Assembly: GCA_964442745.1 (NCBI GenBank)
Contig: CAYUAI010000008.1
Coordinates: forward strand, 1 to 64,000
Direction of reading: 5' to 3'
Origin: CAYUAI01 sp964442745
GTDB lineage: Bacteria; Pseudomonadota; Gammaproteobacteria; S012-40
DNA: 64,000 nt
Shown here: one piece after another, positions 56,259 to 64,000 of the stretch
Layout of the letters: each line of letters starts with the position of its first letter
Position numbering within the stretch: the stretch's first letter is position 1
Notes under the pieces: model-generated
What the model was told of the DNA's origin: nothing
Seen by the model: the letters and a program-made list of their open reading frames with translations, nothing else
Database searches by the model: none
Translations under genes and position numbers: made by a program

Positions 56259-57578
56259 TTACCGCTCAAAAACAGCCATGGACTCCATATGGGCCGTATG
56301 CGGGAACATATCGATTACGCCCACCGAGGTTAAACGATAGCCTTGCCTGTGTACAATTTCCGCCGCATCGCGAGCTAAGGTAGCTGGGTTGCAAGACACA
56401 TAAACCAAACGCTTTGGTTTTAATACACACAGCTGCTGCGCAACATGTAATGCACCACTTCTTGGCGGATCGATCAGCATTTTATCAAACACCTGCTGGC
56501 CCCAAGACACCCCAGAAAAATCTGCCGTTAGGTCATGAGTAAAAAATTCGATATTAGTTATCCCATTAGCTTTCGCATTGTGATGCGCTCGCTGTATTAA
56601 TTGCGCCTCTCCCTCCACCGCGATCACATGGCCAGCTTTTGTCGCGATAGGCAAACTAAAATTCCCCAAACCACAAAACAATTCCAGAATTCGATCGGTA
56701 TCATTAGGCGCCAACAACTGCATTGCCTGATCAACCATATGGTTATTCATTAACGAGTTGACCTGCGTAAAATCACCGGGTAAAAAATCAAGCTGCACAT
56801 CAAAATTCGCAATTTTATAACATAATGCAGACGCATTGGATGGCCAAAATTGCTGTATTGTTTTCGGCCCCCCTGACTGTAGATAAATCACAAAATGGTG
56901 TTGCTCGCTGTAAGCGCGCAATTGTTGCAAATCCTCATCGGTTAACGGAGCAAGATGGCGAAAAATCAAGGCGACCTGCTGATCACCAATCGCCATTTCC
57001 ACTTGAGGAATTTGCTGATAAATAGATAACCGGCGAATTAAATCCGCCAAGGCTTGCAGCCCCTGCCCTACCGAAGGATGCAAAACATGGCACTGGCTTA
57101 TGTCTGCTAAATAACGACCTTGCCTTTCTCTAAAGCCAACTAATAATTTTTCTTTTTTAAAAACATATTTAACGCCTAAGCGCGCTTTCTGCCGATAACC
57201 CCACGACTCACCCAGCAACGGTGGCAAGATTTTTTCAGGGGTCACATGACCAATACGTTGCAAGTTATTTAATAAAATATCTTGCTTCAAGGTAATTTGC
57301 ATTGAACTCGACAAGTGTTGCAAACGGCAACCACCACACACCCCAAAATGCTCGCATCTAGGGGTCACCCGCTGCTTCGATACCGTTACAATTTCTTTCA
57401 CTTCCCCCTCATCAAATGACTTCTTCCGGCGCGTGTAATGAAAACGTACCTGCTCACCAGGTAACACGCCATCAATAAACACCGCTTTGCCATCTCGATG
57501 GGCAACCCCTCTCCCATCGTGCGATAATGAATCAATTTGGACCAAGAAAAGTTCGTCAGATTGACTTTTTTTATGCAC
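56259..57578 (-). CDS. rlmD: 23S rRNA (uracil-1939-C5)-methyltransferase RlmD
   Basis: This 439-residue enzyme has an N-terminal TRAM domain (VQIDSLSHDGRGVAHRDGKAVFIDGVLPGEQV), the Fe-S cluster Cys set (C-x5-CGGC plus a distal Cys, CEHFGVCGGCRLQHL), and the AdoMet fold (ILELFCGLGNFSLPIA). The catalytic Cys is in VYVSCNPATLARD. It makes m5U1939 of 23S rRNA. The start is a GTG at 57578. In E. coli rlmD stands near relA; here it follows a nuclease gene on the same strand. Confidence 0.94.
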   Translation of the reverse strand: MHKKSQSDELFLVQIDSLSHDGRGVAHRDGKAVFIDGVLPGEQVRFHYTRRKKSFDEGEVKEIVTVSKQRVTPRCEHFGVCGGCRLQHLSSSMQITLKQDILLNNLQRIGHVTPEKILPPLLGESWGYRQKARLGVKYVFKKEKLLVGFRERQGRYLADISQCHVLHPSVGQGLQALADLIRRLSIYQQIPQVEMAIGDQQVALIFRHLAPLTDEDLQQLRAYSEQHHFVIYLQSGGPKTIQQFWPSNASALCYKIANFDVQLDFLPGDFTQVNSLMNNHMVDQAMQLLAPNDTDRILELFCGLGNFSLPIATKAGHVIAVEGEAQLIQRAHHNAKANGITNIEFFTHDLTADFSGVSWGQQVFDKMLIDPPRSGALHVAQQLCVLKPKRLVYVSCNPATLARDAAEIVHRQGYRLTSVGVIDMFPHTAHMESMAVFER

Positions 57579-57596
57579 GATTAATCACTGCTTTTA

Positions 57597-58379
57597 TCAA
57601 ACGCTGGCATTCCAATCGGTTAAAAATTCACTCAAATGGGGCTTATTTTCTTTCGCTAGATTGTCTTTTAACCGCTGACATTCTACTTGATATTGTGCCT
57701 GATCAAGCTGTCCGCGAATGAGCTGAAACCGCAAAAATACCAAATAGGTATTAATCACGTCGGTCTCACAATATTCTCGAATACTTTGCAGCTCACCGGC
57801 CAAATAAGATTCCCACACTTTAGCGCCACTCATGCCCATTTTCCCAGGCAAACCTAGCAAACAAGCAATCTCATCCAATGGTGCATTCGCTCTGGGTTGA
57901 AAACCCGCCAAAATGTCCATCATATCCATATGTCGCCAGTGAAATCGACTGAGATAATTATTCCACTTAAAATCACGATTATCCTCCCCCATATCCCAAT
58001 AGCGTGGCGCGGCAATTCCGTGAATTAAAGATCGATAATGCAATACCGGCAAATCAAAACCGGCTCCATTCCAGGAAACCAAGGTTGGCGTATAACGCTG
58101 TAATCCCTCAAAAAAACGCTGTACAAGTTCTGTTTCGTCGGAGTCTAATGTACCCAACGACCAAACTTTGAGTTTGTCGTTTAATCGTAAAACAACAGCA
58201 ATCGCTATTATTTTATGCAAGTGATGACGCAAAAACTCAGAAGAACCAGTTTCTTGCCGTCGTTGATGAAACATCACTTGTGCCACCTCTTCATCTGACA
58301 GGCCATGCAATTGACCAAGTCGACGAGCACCCTCTACATCAGGTATGGTTTCAATATCAAAAACAAAAATAGGATTCAT
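57597..58379 (-). CDS. Predicted 3'-5' exonuclease (PolB-like, DnaQ fold)
   Basis: This 260-residue protein is a DEDDy-type exonuclease of the DNA-polymerase-B-like exonuclease family. The motifs are Exo I FVFDIETIPD (metal-binding Asp/Glu), Exo II LVSWNGAGFDLPVLHYRSL, and Exo III IREYCETDVINTYLVF with the Tyr and Asp. There is no polymerase domain. A role in DNA repair or nucleic-acid processing is inferred. Its ATG overlaps the cysM stop by 4 bp, so it is cotranslated with cysM. Confidence 0.9.
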   Translation of the reverse strand: MNPIFVFDIETIPDVEGARRLGQLHGLSDEEVAQVMFHQRRQETGSSEFLRHHLHKIIAIAVVLRLNDKLKVWSLGTLDSDETELVQRFFEGLQRYTPTLVSWNGAGFDLPVLHYRSLIHGIAAPRYWDMGEDNRDFKWNNYLSRFHWRHMDMMDILAGFQPRANAPLDEIACLLGLPGKMGMSGAKVWESYLAGELQSIREYCETDVINTYLVFLRFQLIRGQLDQAQYQVECQRLKDNLAKENKPHLSEFLTDWNASV

Positions 58380-59269
58380 TCAGTTGAAAATACATGAGTG
58401 GACAAATAACGATCGCCGCGATCGCAAATAATGACAACAATGTGGGCATTTTCCAGCATTTTCGATAAAGTTAATGCTGCGGCTACCGCTCCTCCCGAAG
58501 AAATGCCCGCAAAAATGCCTTCTTGACTGGCCAGCGCACGCGTCGTCTGCTCCGCCTGCGGCTGACTAACCTCAATGGTTTGATCAACCCGCCTGGCTTC
58601 AAAAATTTTAGGTAAGTAGGCCGCTGGCCAACGCCGAATACCTGGAATATTCGCCCCCGCTTCAGGCTGCACGCCGACAACTTGGATGGCTGAATTTTGC
58701 TCTTTCAAAAAACGAGACGTTCCCATAATCGTCCCGGTTGTTCCCATGGCGCTCACAAAGTGGGTCACCCGCTGCTGAGTGTCTCGCCAAATTTCAGGGC
58801 CAGTCCCCTCATAATGTGCCAATGGATTATCCGGGTTAGCGAATTGATCCAGTACTTTCCCTTTGCCTTGCGCCTGCATTTGTAAGGCTAAATCTCGAGC
58901 ACCCTCCATCCCCGCCTCACGACTGACCAAAATAATGTTGGCGCCATAGGCATACATGGCACTACGGCGCTCCACACTCATGTGCTCGGGCATGATCAGC
59001 GTCATTGTATATCCCTTAATGGCCGCCACCAGCGCCAATGCAATGCCGGTATTGCCGCTAGTCGCCTCAATTAAAGTATCGCCAGGGCTAATTTCCCCCC
59101 TCGCTTCTGCCTGCTTTATCATGCTTAACGCGGGCCGATCTTTCACCGAACCGGCGGGGTTATTACCCTCTAATTTCACATACACCTGATTATTGGTCTG
59201 GCCAGGCAAGCGCTGTAATCTAACCAACGGTGTATTACCGACAAATGCATCGATTGTTGGCACACTCAC
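58376..59269 (-). CDS. cysM: Cysteine synthase B
   Basis: This 297-residue PLP enzyme makes cysteine from O-acetylserine and sulfide or thiosulfate. The PLP-lysine is in NPAGSVKDRPALSMI (about 37-51), the substrate loop is EATSGNTGIALA and the PLP-phosphate loop is VSAMGTTGTIMGTSRFL. The sequence is closer to CysM than CysK (no long C-terminal part; EGNNPAGSVKDR). Start is a GTG, overlapping the galU stop by 4 bp. It is part of galU-cysM-exonuclease-rlmD, transcribed leftward. Confidence 0.95.
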   Translation of the reverse strand: MSVPTIDAFVGNTPLVRLQRLPGQTNNQVYVKLEGNNPAGSVKDRPALSMIKQAEARGEISPGDTLIEATSGNTGIALALVAAIKGYTMTLIMPEHMSVERRSAMYAYGANIILVSREAGMEGARDLALQMQAQGKGKVLDQFANPDNPLAHYEGTGPEIWRDTQQRVTHFVSAMGTTGTIMGTSRFLKEQNSAIQVVGVQPEAGANIPGIRRWPAAYLPKIFEARRVDQTIEVSQPQAEQTTRALASQEGIFAGISSGGAVAAALTLSKMLENAHIVVIICDRGDRYLSTHVFSTE

Positions 59270-60168
59270 TGACTGCTACCGAATTGATTACTGGCTTGAA
59301 ATTTCGCTAAATACTGACCAAATTGCTCACGCAATTCGCTATGTTTTAAACCGTATTCCACGGTGGCTTTTAAATAACCAAGTTTACTGCCACAATCATA
59401 GCGGCTACCCTTAAATTCATAAGCAAACACCGTTTCGTAATCAAGCAACTGAGCAATCGCATCGGTCAATTGTATTTCTCCACCAGCACCCACCTCAGCA
59501 TGCTCGAGTAAATCAAAAATTCTTGGTGTTAATACATAACGCCCAATCACCGCGAGATCCGACGGTGCTTCAGCGGGCTGCGGTTTTTCCACAATTTGCT
59601 GAATTTTGCTCACCCTTTCTGAAAAGGGCGTACAACTGACGATGCCATATTTATCGGTTTCTTCACGATTCACGGTTTCCACACCTAAGACACTGCAGCC
59701 GGCCTTTTCATAAAACGCATTCATTTGGCTTAAGCATGAAGTGCCATGACCATCGACCAAATCATCGGCCAATATCACCGCAAAAGGTTCCTGCCCCACC
59801 ACATCCTTGGCACATAATACCGCATGCCCTAAACCCAGCGCTTCAGCTTGACGCACATACACACACGATACCCCTTTGGGTAAAATATCCTGCACGATAT
59901 CGAGCATCTCTTGCTTACCTTTTTGCGCCAAACGCGTTTCCAACTCATAATTCTTATCGAAATGATCTTCAATCGCCCGTTTGGTATAGCTGGTGACAAA
60001 GATCAGTTGATCACAACCTGCTGCCACCGCTTCTTCCGCCGCATATTGAATTAACGGCTTGTCAACCACGGGCATCATTTCTTTGGGAGTCGCCTTGGTC
60101 GCCGGTAAAAATCGGGTCCCCATACCCGCCACAGGAAAAACGGCTTTTCTAATCGCTTTGGCCATCAC
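59266..60168 (-). CDS. galU: UTP-glucose-1-phosphate uridylyltransferase
   Basis: This 300-residue nucleotidyltransferase makes UDP-glucose for envelope polysaccharides. The nucleotide-binding N-terminus is AVFPVAGMGTRFLPATKATPKEM, followed by VDKPLIQYAAEEA and the active-site FAVILADDLVDG. Length and motifs are canonical. The GTG at 60168 is followed directly by ATG at 60165, which has GAGGTGATTGAGTG upstream and is the likelier start. Coupled to cysM. Confidence 0.96.
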   Translation of the reverse strand: MMAKAIRKAVFPVAGMGTRFLPATKATPKEMMPVVDKPLIQYAAEEAVAAGCDQLIFVTSYTKRAIEDHFDKNYELETRLAQKGKQEMLDIVQDILPKGVSCVYVRQAEALGLGHAVLCAKDVVGQEPFAVILADDLVDGHGTSCLSQMNAFYEKAGCSVLGVETVNREETDKYGIVSCTPFSERVSKIQQIVEKPQPAEAPSDLAVIGRYVLTPRIFDLLEHAEVGAGGEIQLTDAIAQLLDYETVFAYEFKGSRYDCGSKLGYLKATVEYGLKHSELREQFGQYLAKFQASNQFGSSQ

Positions 60169-60289
60169 TCAATCACCTCATTTTATAAATTATCGATTCA
60201 GGTATTCAATAGCGATTTGAATATCCCTTCTTAAATCATACATTCTTACTAAAAAACCTACCCACTCAATCGAGAAACCCCCGTCTTGA

Positions 60290-60691
60290 TTAACGATTTT
60301 TTACACGTGCGCCCACGAGCACATAACATTCCAGAACGGGCAATAATCGTACGATACGCGTTCGCCCCAAGCCAACGGCGCTAGCCACACCAGCGGCATT
60401 GGCAAGCATATCGACAAAATCAAACTGGCGGTAGCCCAATTCGCCTTGGATGATTTCCATGACAACCCCTAGCAAAATAAAGCTCACCAACAAAATCCAG
60501 TGAAGTCGTTGCTCACATAATTGCACAAACCACAGAGTGACCATCATGTACGCAAGAAAATGATACAATTTATCAACGTGGAGAATACTTGGCATGGATG
60601 ACGTGCCCGGCGAAAGAGAGAGATAAATAATAATGAAAATTTGAGCAATACCCAGGGCAAACCAAAGCTTATATAATTTTAATTTTTGCAT
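60290..60691 (-). CDS. VanZ-like membrane protein
   Basis: This 133-residue protein has four hydrophobic segments (ALGIAQIFIIIYLSLSPGTS, FLAYMMVTLWFVQL, WILLVSFILLGVVMEIIQGEL, VDMLANAAGVASAVGLG). The VanZ-like signature is present: an Asp-Lys-x-x-H-F loop (HVDKLYHFLAYM) and the Glu-rich EIIQGELGYRQFDFVDMLANAAG. Such proteins occur widely in bacteria and their function outside vancomycin resistance is unknown. It lies 15 bp after def. Confidence 0.87.
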   Translation of the reverse strand: MQKLKLYKLWFALGIAQIFIIIYLSLSPGTSSMPSILHVDKLYHFLAYMMVTLWFVQLCEQRLHWILLVSFILLGVVMEIIQGELGYRQFDFVDMLANAAGVASAVGLGRTRIVRLLPVLECYVLVGARVKNR

Positions 60692-60706
60692 GGCGGTTGA
60701 ATTAAA

Positions 60707-61252
60707 TTATTCAGACAGCACAGGGCATTTTAATTCACCTGATTCCGTTAATTCTTCGATAAAACCAAATTTATCGGGTTGTTCGATACGCTGAGGATAT
60801 AAGATTCCCTGCAAATGATCGCATTCATGCTGAACAACTCGTGCGTGAAAACCCTCCACCGTTCGCTCAATCAGATTCCCTTCCAGATCAAACGCCGTGT
60901 AATGAATATGTCGATACCGCGATACTAAACCCCGTAAACCAGGCACACTTAAACAACCTTCCCAACCCACTTCACGCGCCTCACCGAACGGTTCAATTTG
61001 AGGATTGATGAGTATGGTTAATGGAATAGGCGGCACCTCAGGGTAACGCAAGTTATGCTCAAAACCAAACATAACAACCTGCTGACTGATACCCACTTGT
61101 GGGGCGGCAATACCCGCGCCTTCACAAGCCAGCATGGTTTCACGCATATCGGCAATCAATCTTTGTAACTCCGGCGTATCAAACTTGCTTATTTTTTCTG
61201 CTTTTTGCTGCAATATAGGATGCCCCATCCGTAACACGCGCTTAACGGGCAT
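60707..61252 (-). CDS. def: Peptide deformylase
   Basis: This 181-residue metalloenzyme removes the formyl group from nascent proteins. All three motifs are present: GAGIAAPQVG (motif 1), EGCLSVPG (motif 2, metal Cys) and QHECDHLQG (motif 3, HExDH). The usual partner fmt is not adjacent, so this may be a second paralogue. It begins VKRVLRMGHPILQQKAEKI, a common start for stand-alone deformylases. The VanZ-like gene follows. Confidence 0.94.
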   Translation of the reverse strand: MPVKRVLRMGHPILQQKAEKISKFDTPELQRLIADMRETMLACEGAGIAAPQVGISQQVVMFGFEHNLRYPEVPPIPLTILINPQIEPFGEAREVGWEGCLSVPGLRGLVSRYRHIHYTAFDLEGNLIERTVEGFHARVVQHECDHLQGILYPQRIEQPDKFGFIEELTESGELKCPVLSE

Positions 61253-61446
61253 AATTTACCTCTCCATCATTTTTACTGGATTCGTACGTTCTATAATATA
61301 AGGGAAATTAACCAGTGGGTCACTTCTCTCATTTAAGAAATATCAATTAAATCTAAATTTTTTGCTAATATTTATTCGTACTAGGTGACAATTATGAGAA
61401 AATCTACCCTATCCAATTCACCCTCGGCACTTGTTTAAATTTAACA

Positions 61447-62364
61447 ATGATATCAAACGCACACAAACAAATACTCACCTTCGGGTTTATCTTACTCTGT
61501 CACGCAATATCCCCGTCATTCACTTACGCCGTAGAAAAAAAATGGTTTCAACTTGAATTGATTGTTTTTAGCAATCACAACCCACAGGACCTCAAGTCAG
61601 AGAAATGGCCGCACGATACCAAACAACACCCGATGAATAAATATGCAGAAATCACCAAAGACAGAGCAACCGTAAACCAAGCGCTAACGAACAGATTCGC
61701 TCCGATTATTTTTCAGGCATTGCCCGAACAACATCTATCATTGCAAAAAATCGTGGAAAGACTAAATGATTCAAATGAGTATCAAATTTTATTACATATC
61801 GGCTGGCAACAATGGGTGAAAAAACGGCGCAAGTCTATCCCTATTTATTTAGATGATGCAAATATCAACCACAGCTATCAACCCATGAATCGAGGATTCT
61901 CCACACGTTCCCCAACATCCATTGATAAAAATCGAACGGAGCAAAATCAACCAATCCATCCTTACCGAAGCAGGCCGGCAGGCCCACCCGAAATCAACGT
62001 TTATGGCATGGTATCATTGCGGCAAAAACGCTTTCTCCACCTAGCTCTCGATCTATCGCATCGCCGTTACCAGCACATTACCTCAACCACCATCAAAGAA
62101 AACATTCAATTTCCCATGGACGCAATACAAACCATACCGCGAACCTCACACCCCGACGAACGAAACAATGAGCGACCACAGCTGCTGGAACCTCAAATAA
62201 CCCAACCGCCATCCTACCACCTCAAAGAGTCTCGCCGCGTGACAACCAACAAATTACATTATTTCGATCACCCGGCTTTTGGTGTCATTGCCAAAATTAC
62301 ACGCATCAAAGCCCCCTCAGCCCCTGATGAAAACATAAATACACCGGAAGGCGTATCACCATAG
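61447..62364 (+). CDS. CsiV-family envelope protein
   Basis: This 305-residue protein has a signal peptide (ILTFGFILLCHAISPSFTYA) and the CsiV hallmark WFQLELIVFSNHNPQDLKSEKWP right after it. The middle is Pro- and Arg-rich and poorly ordered, and the end carries the family-specific HYFDHPAFGVIAKITRI. CsiV in Shewanella-like bacteria binds peptidoglycan and is needed for Lpp-independent envelope integrity. It is the only plus-strand gene in this part of the window and is convergent with mtnP. Confidence 0.82.
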   Translation: MISNAHKQILTFGFILLCHAISPSFTYAVEKKWFQLELIVFSNHNPQDLKSEKWPHDTKQHPMNKYAEITKDRATVNQALTNRFAPIIFQALPEQHLSLQKIVERLNDSNEYQILLHIGWQQWVKKRRKSIPIYLDDANINHSYQPMNRGFSTRSPTSIDKNRTEQNQPIHPYRSRPAGPPEINVYGMVSLRQKRFLHLALDLSHRRYQHITSTTIKENIQFPMDAIQTIPRTSHPDERNNERPQLLEPQITQPPSYHLKESRRVTTNKLHYFDHPAFGVIAKITRIKAPSAPDENINTPEGVSP

Positions 62365-62457
62365 AAGGCCAATAACCCGTCAATACACTGGAATCACATC
62401 CATCGGAAAGTAGGGTAATACAAGAGCCATGACCAAAGTTATTTAATTTCCATGCCT

Positions 62458-63198
62458 TTAAATGTTTGGTATCACGTGAGCTAACAATATACGCACATTT
62501 TCCATACTGGCCGACAAATTTTGTTCGATCATTTCCATTGTCAAATTTCCAGGGCTACGGCCAGCCGCTAAATTGGCAACGACCGCAATCGTCGCATACT
62601 GTATATCCAACTCCCGCGCCAAAGCCGCCTCTGGCATCCCCGTCATGCCAACGATGTCACACCCATCGCGCTCCAATCGATTAATTTCTGCAACCGTCTC
62701 CAAACGGGGTCCTTGAGTTGCTGCATAAGTCCCCTCCATTGCCGCCTCAAACTCAAGTGCTTGACAACCCTCAATCAGCACTTGCCTTAGCGAAGCACTA
62801 TAAGGCTCACTAAAATCAATATGGGTAACGTGTGATAAACCTTCTTCAAAAAACGTATTAATCCGTGACCAGGTGTAATCAATAATCTGATCAGGAATCG
62901 CCAACCGTTGAGCCACCATATCCGCACGAATCCCACCCACCGCCGCCACCGCAATAATATTTTTCACCCCCGCATTGTTAAGCGCCCAAATATTCGCTCG
63001 GTAATTAATTTTATGGGGAGGAATCGTATGGCTATAGCCATGGCGCGGTAAAAATAACACTTCGATACCGGCTAATTCACCGAAAATCAGGGGTGTTGAT
63101 GGCTCTCCATAGGGCGTTTGTACAATTTCCCGTTTGGTAATATTTAAATTTTTCAGAGTCGTTAACCCTGTCCCACCTATAATTGCTAATTTACTCAT
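62458..63198 (-). CDS. mtnP: S-methyl-5'-thioinosine phosphorylase
   Basis: This 246-residue purine-nucleoside-phosphorylase-like enzyme has the GGTG phosphate loop (IIGGTGL, 5-11), RHGYSHTIPPHKINYRANIWAL, GTYAATQGPRLETVAEI and MTGMPEAALARELDIQYA. Gammaproteobacterial members act on 5'-methylthioinosine in polyamine-linked methylthioadenosine salvage. The choice between thioinosine and thioadenosine as substrate depends on a few pocket residues that I did not verify. It overlaps hpt by 8 bp, a sensible pairing because its product hypoxanthine is the Hpt substrate. Confidence 0.9.
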   Translation of the reverse strand: MSKLAIIGGTGLTTLKNLNITKREIVQTPYGEPSTPLIFGELAGIEVLFLPRHGYSHTIPPHKINYRANIWALNNAGVKNIIAVAAVGGIRADMVAQRLAIPDQIIDYTWSRINTFFEEGLSHVTHIDFSEPYSASLRQVLIEGCQALEFEAAMEGTYAATQGPRLETVAEINRLERDGCDIVGMTGMPEAALARELDIQYATIAVVANLAAGRSPGNLTMEMIEQNLSASMENVRILLAHVIPNI

Positions 63199-63751
63199 CG
63201 TTTTTTTGCGCCGCGTAGATGCCTTTTGCGTTTCTCAGATAACCCTTGTAATCCATACCATAACCAAAAACATATCGGTCCGGTACGCTTAATCCAATAA
63301 AATTCGCATTCGCTACTCCTTGCTTTCTTTCATGTGATTTGTTGATAAGCACCGCACTATACACTTCTTTTGCCTGGCTATTCCGGCAATAAGCTAAAAT
63401 CGAAGCAAGTGTTAAACCTTCATCCAAGATATCATCAATCACTAAAACGACACGATCTTTTAAGCTATGTTTTGGTTTAGCCACCCACTCTAATTCATTC
63501 CCTTGCGTTAAATTTCCATACCGTGTCGCATGTACATAATCGAGTTGCAGGGGAAAATTTAAGTGCAATAACAACTGCCCAGTAGGAATTAAACCACCAG
63601 TCATGACACACAGCACCAAAGGGTTTTTCTCTGCCATATGTTCCGTAATCTCCGATGCCATGCATTGAATCGCCTCTTCGACTTGCTGCTGACTATATAA
63701 ACGGTCTGCTCGATCAAACACCTGCATCGCTTGTTTCCCAGTCACCGACAT
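63191..63751 (-). CDS. hpt: Hypoxanthine-guanine phosphoribosyltransferase
   Basis: This 186-residue type I phosphoribosyltransferase has the PRPP loop VLVIDDILDEGLTLASI and the flexible loop region with YGN. It salvages hypoxanthine and guanine into IMP and GMP. Its C-terminus (FGYGMDYKGYLRNAKGIYAA) contains the purine-contact Asp. It overlaps mtnP, so methylthioinosine breakdown and hypoxanthine recovery are encoded together. The upstream gene at the edge of the window is unrelated. Confidence 0.93.
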   Translation of the reverse strand: MSVTGKQAMQVFDRADRLYSQQQVEEAIQCMASEITEHMAEKNPLVLCVMTGGLIPTGQLLLHLNFPLQLDYVHATRYGNLTQGNELEWVAKPKHSLKDRVVLVIDDILDEGLTLASILAYCRNSQAKEVYSAVLINKSHERKQGVANANFIGLSVPDRYVFGYGMDYKGYLRNAKGIYAAQKNDE

Positions 63752-63857
63752 CCCCCCTCCTTATTCTCAATATCAAATGCTTTCATTGTTTATTTTACCG
63801 CACTCGGCGTGTCAGGCGAGCCAACTGAAGTCATCAAAATATGCCGTCTACCGTGCA

Positions 63858-64000
63858 TTAATACGTGAAAGTGACCGTATCATCATCCATCGCTTCGCTG
63901 ATCACATAGGCCCCCCCGACCGTCTCTTCCACTTCAGGGATTAAATCATCCCCCCAAAGATCCAGTGTCGGCGTGCATACTTTAAATTTAACACCGGCTT
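63858..64000 (-). CDS. DsrE-like protein (partial, C-terminal 47 residues)
   Basis: An open minus-strand frame enters from the right edge and ends at TAA (63858-63860). It reads GVKFKVCTPTLDLWGDDLIP...GGAYVISEA..DDTVTFTY, the shape of the last third of DsrE/TusD-type proteins, in which a Cys follows GVK. These bind or relay sulfur, or occur in peroxiredoxin-like roles. Only 47 residues are visible, so the exact subfamily stays open. Confidence 0.6.
   Translation of the reverse strand, partial: AGVKFKVCTPTLDLWGDDLIPEVEETVGGAYVISEAMDDDTVTFTY

Overview
The window is chromosomal DNA of a gammaproteobacterium of moderate GC content. The strongest evidence is the minus-strand block from 35.5 to 52.4 kb, which in transcription order reads hfq, hflX, hflK, hflC, a DUF2065 gene, hisZ, purA, rnr, rlmB, rpsF, priB, rpsR, a DUF2232 gene, rplI, dnaB, alr, radA. 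CsiV, S-methyl-5'-thioinosine phosphorylase and a UvrY/GacA-type regulator agree with this. The genus cannot be named. Multihaem cytochrome, DsrE-type, PKD and FG-GAP proteins would suit a Thiotrichales- or Methylococcales-like environmental lineage, but that is inference.

Layout. 1-8 kb: a very large GAF/histidine-kinase-like ATPase protein that runs off the left edge, divergent from a membrane Ser/Thr kinase with a TPR-like tail; a MITE-like 239-bp element; an FMN reductase; and an HxlR regulator divergent from a secreted alpha/beta hydrolase, with a readable promoter and operator. 8-11.7 kb: a PKD-repeat lipoprotein and 0.9 kb without genes. 11.7-18.6 kb: a Cu(I)/Ag(I) efflux system (cusC-cusB-cusA) with a small Cys-rich exported protein upstream. 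18.7-27 kb: an acetyltransferase, an FG-GAP/ASPIC-UnbV protein, a small lipoprotein, a DUF2339/DUF3999 membrane pair in which the DUF2339 gene is frameshifted, and a decayed GIY-YIG gene. 27.2-30.5 kb: a C5-methyltransferase with an overlapping putative restriction enzyme, downstream of hisC. 30.5-35.5 kb: a 1.1-kb AT-rich gap, a 1026-residue exported protein with 41 CxxCH motifs plus one C-x4-CH, and a VWA-domain protein. 35.5-52.4 kb: the conserved housekeeping block and tRNA-Leu(CAG). 53-64 kb: miaA, a UvrY/GacA-like regulator with a degenerate receiver, tRNA-Ser(TGA), a Bax-inhibitor-1 family protein, rlmD, a DnaQ-fold exonuclease, cysM, galU, a VanZ-like gene, def, csiV, mtnP, hpt and the end of a DsrE-like gene at the right edge.

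How the parts work together. The housekeeping block covers replication and repair (DnaB, PriB, RadA), ribosome parts and rRNA modification (S6, S18, L9, RlmB), RNA decay and riboregulation (RNase R, Hfq), membrane proteolysis control (HflK/HflC) and purine and histidine synthesis (PurA, HisZ, HisC). The accessory islands between 1 and 35 kb hold the unusual biology. The giant multihaem protein is the best candidate for a little-described system: its 20 to 21 repeated two-haem modules each carry extra histidines, which would suit a long bis-His haem wire. The GAF/ATPase and Ser/Thr kinase pair, the duplicated metal-binding segment of CusB and the degenerate response regulator are secondary points of interest.
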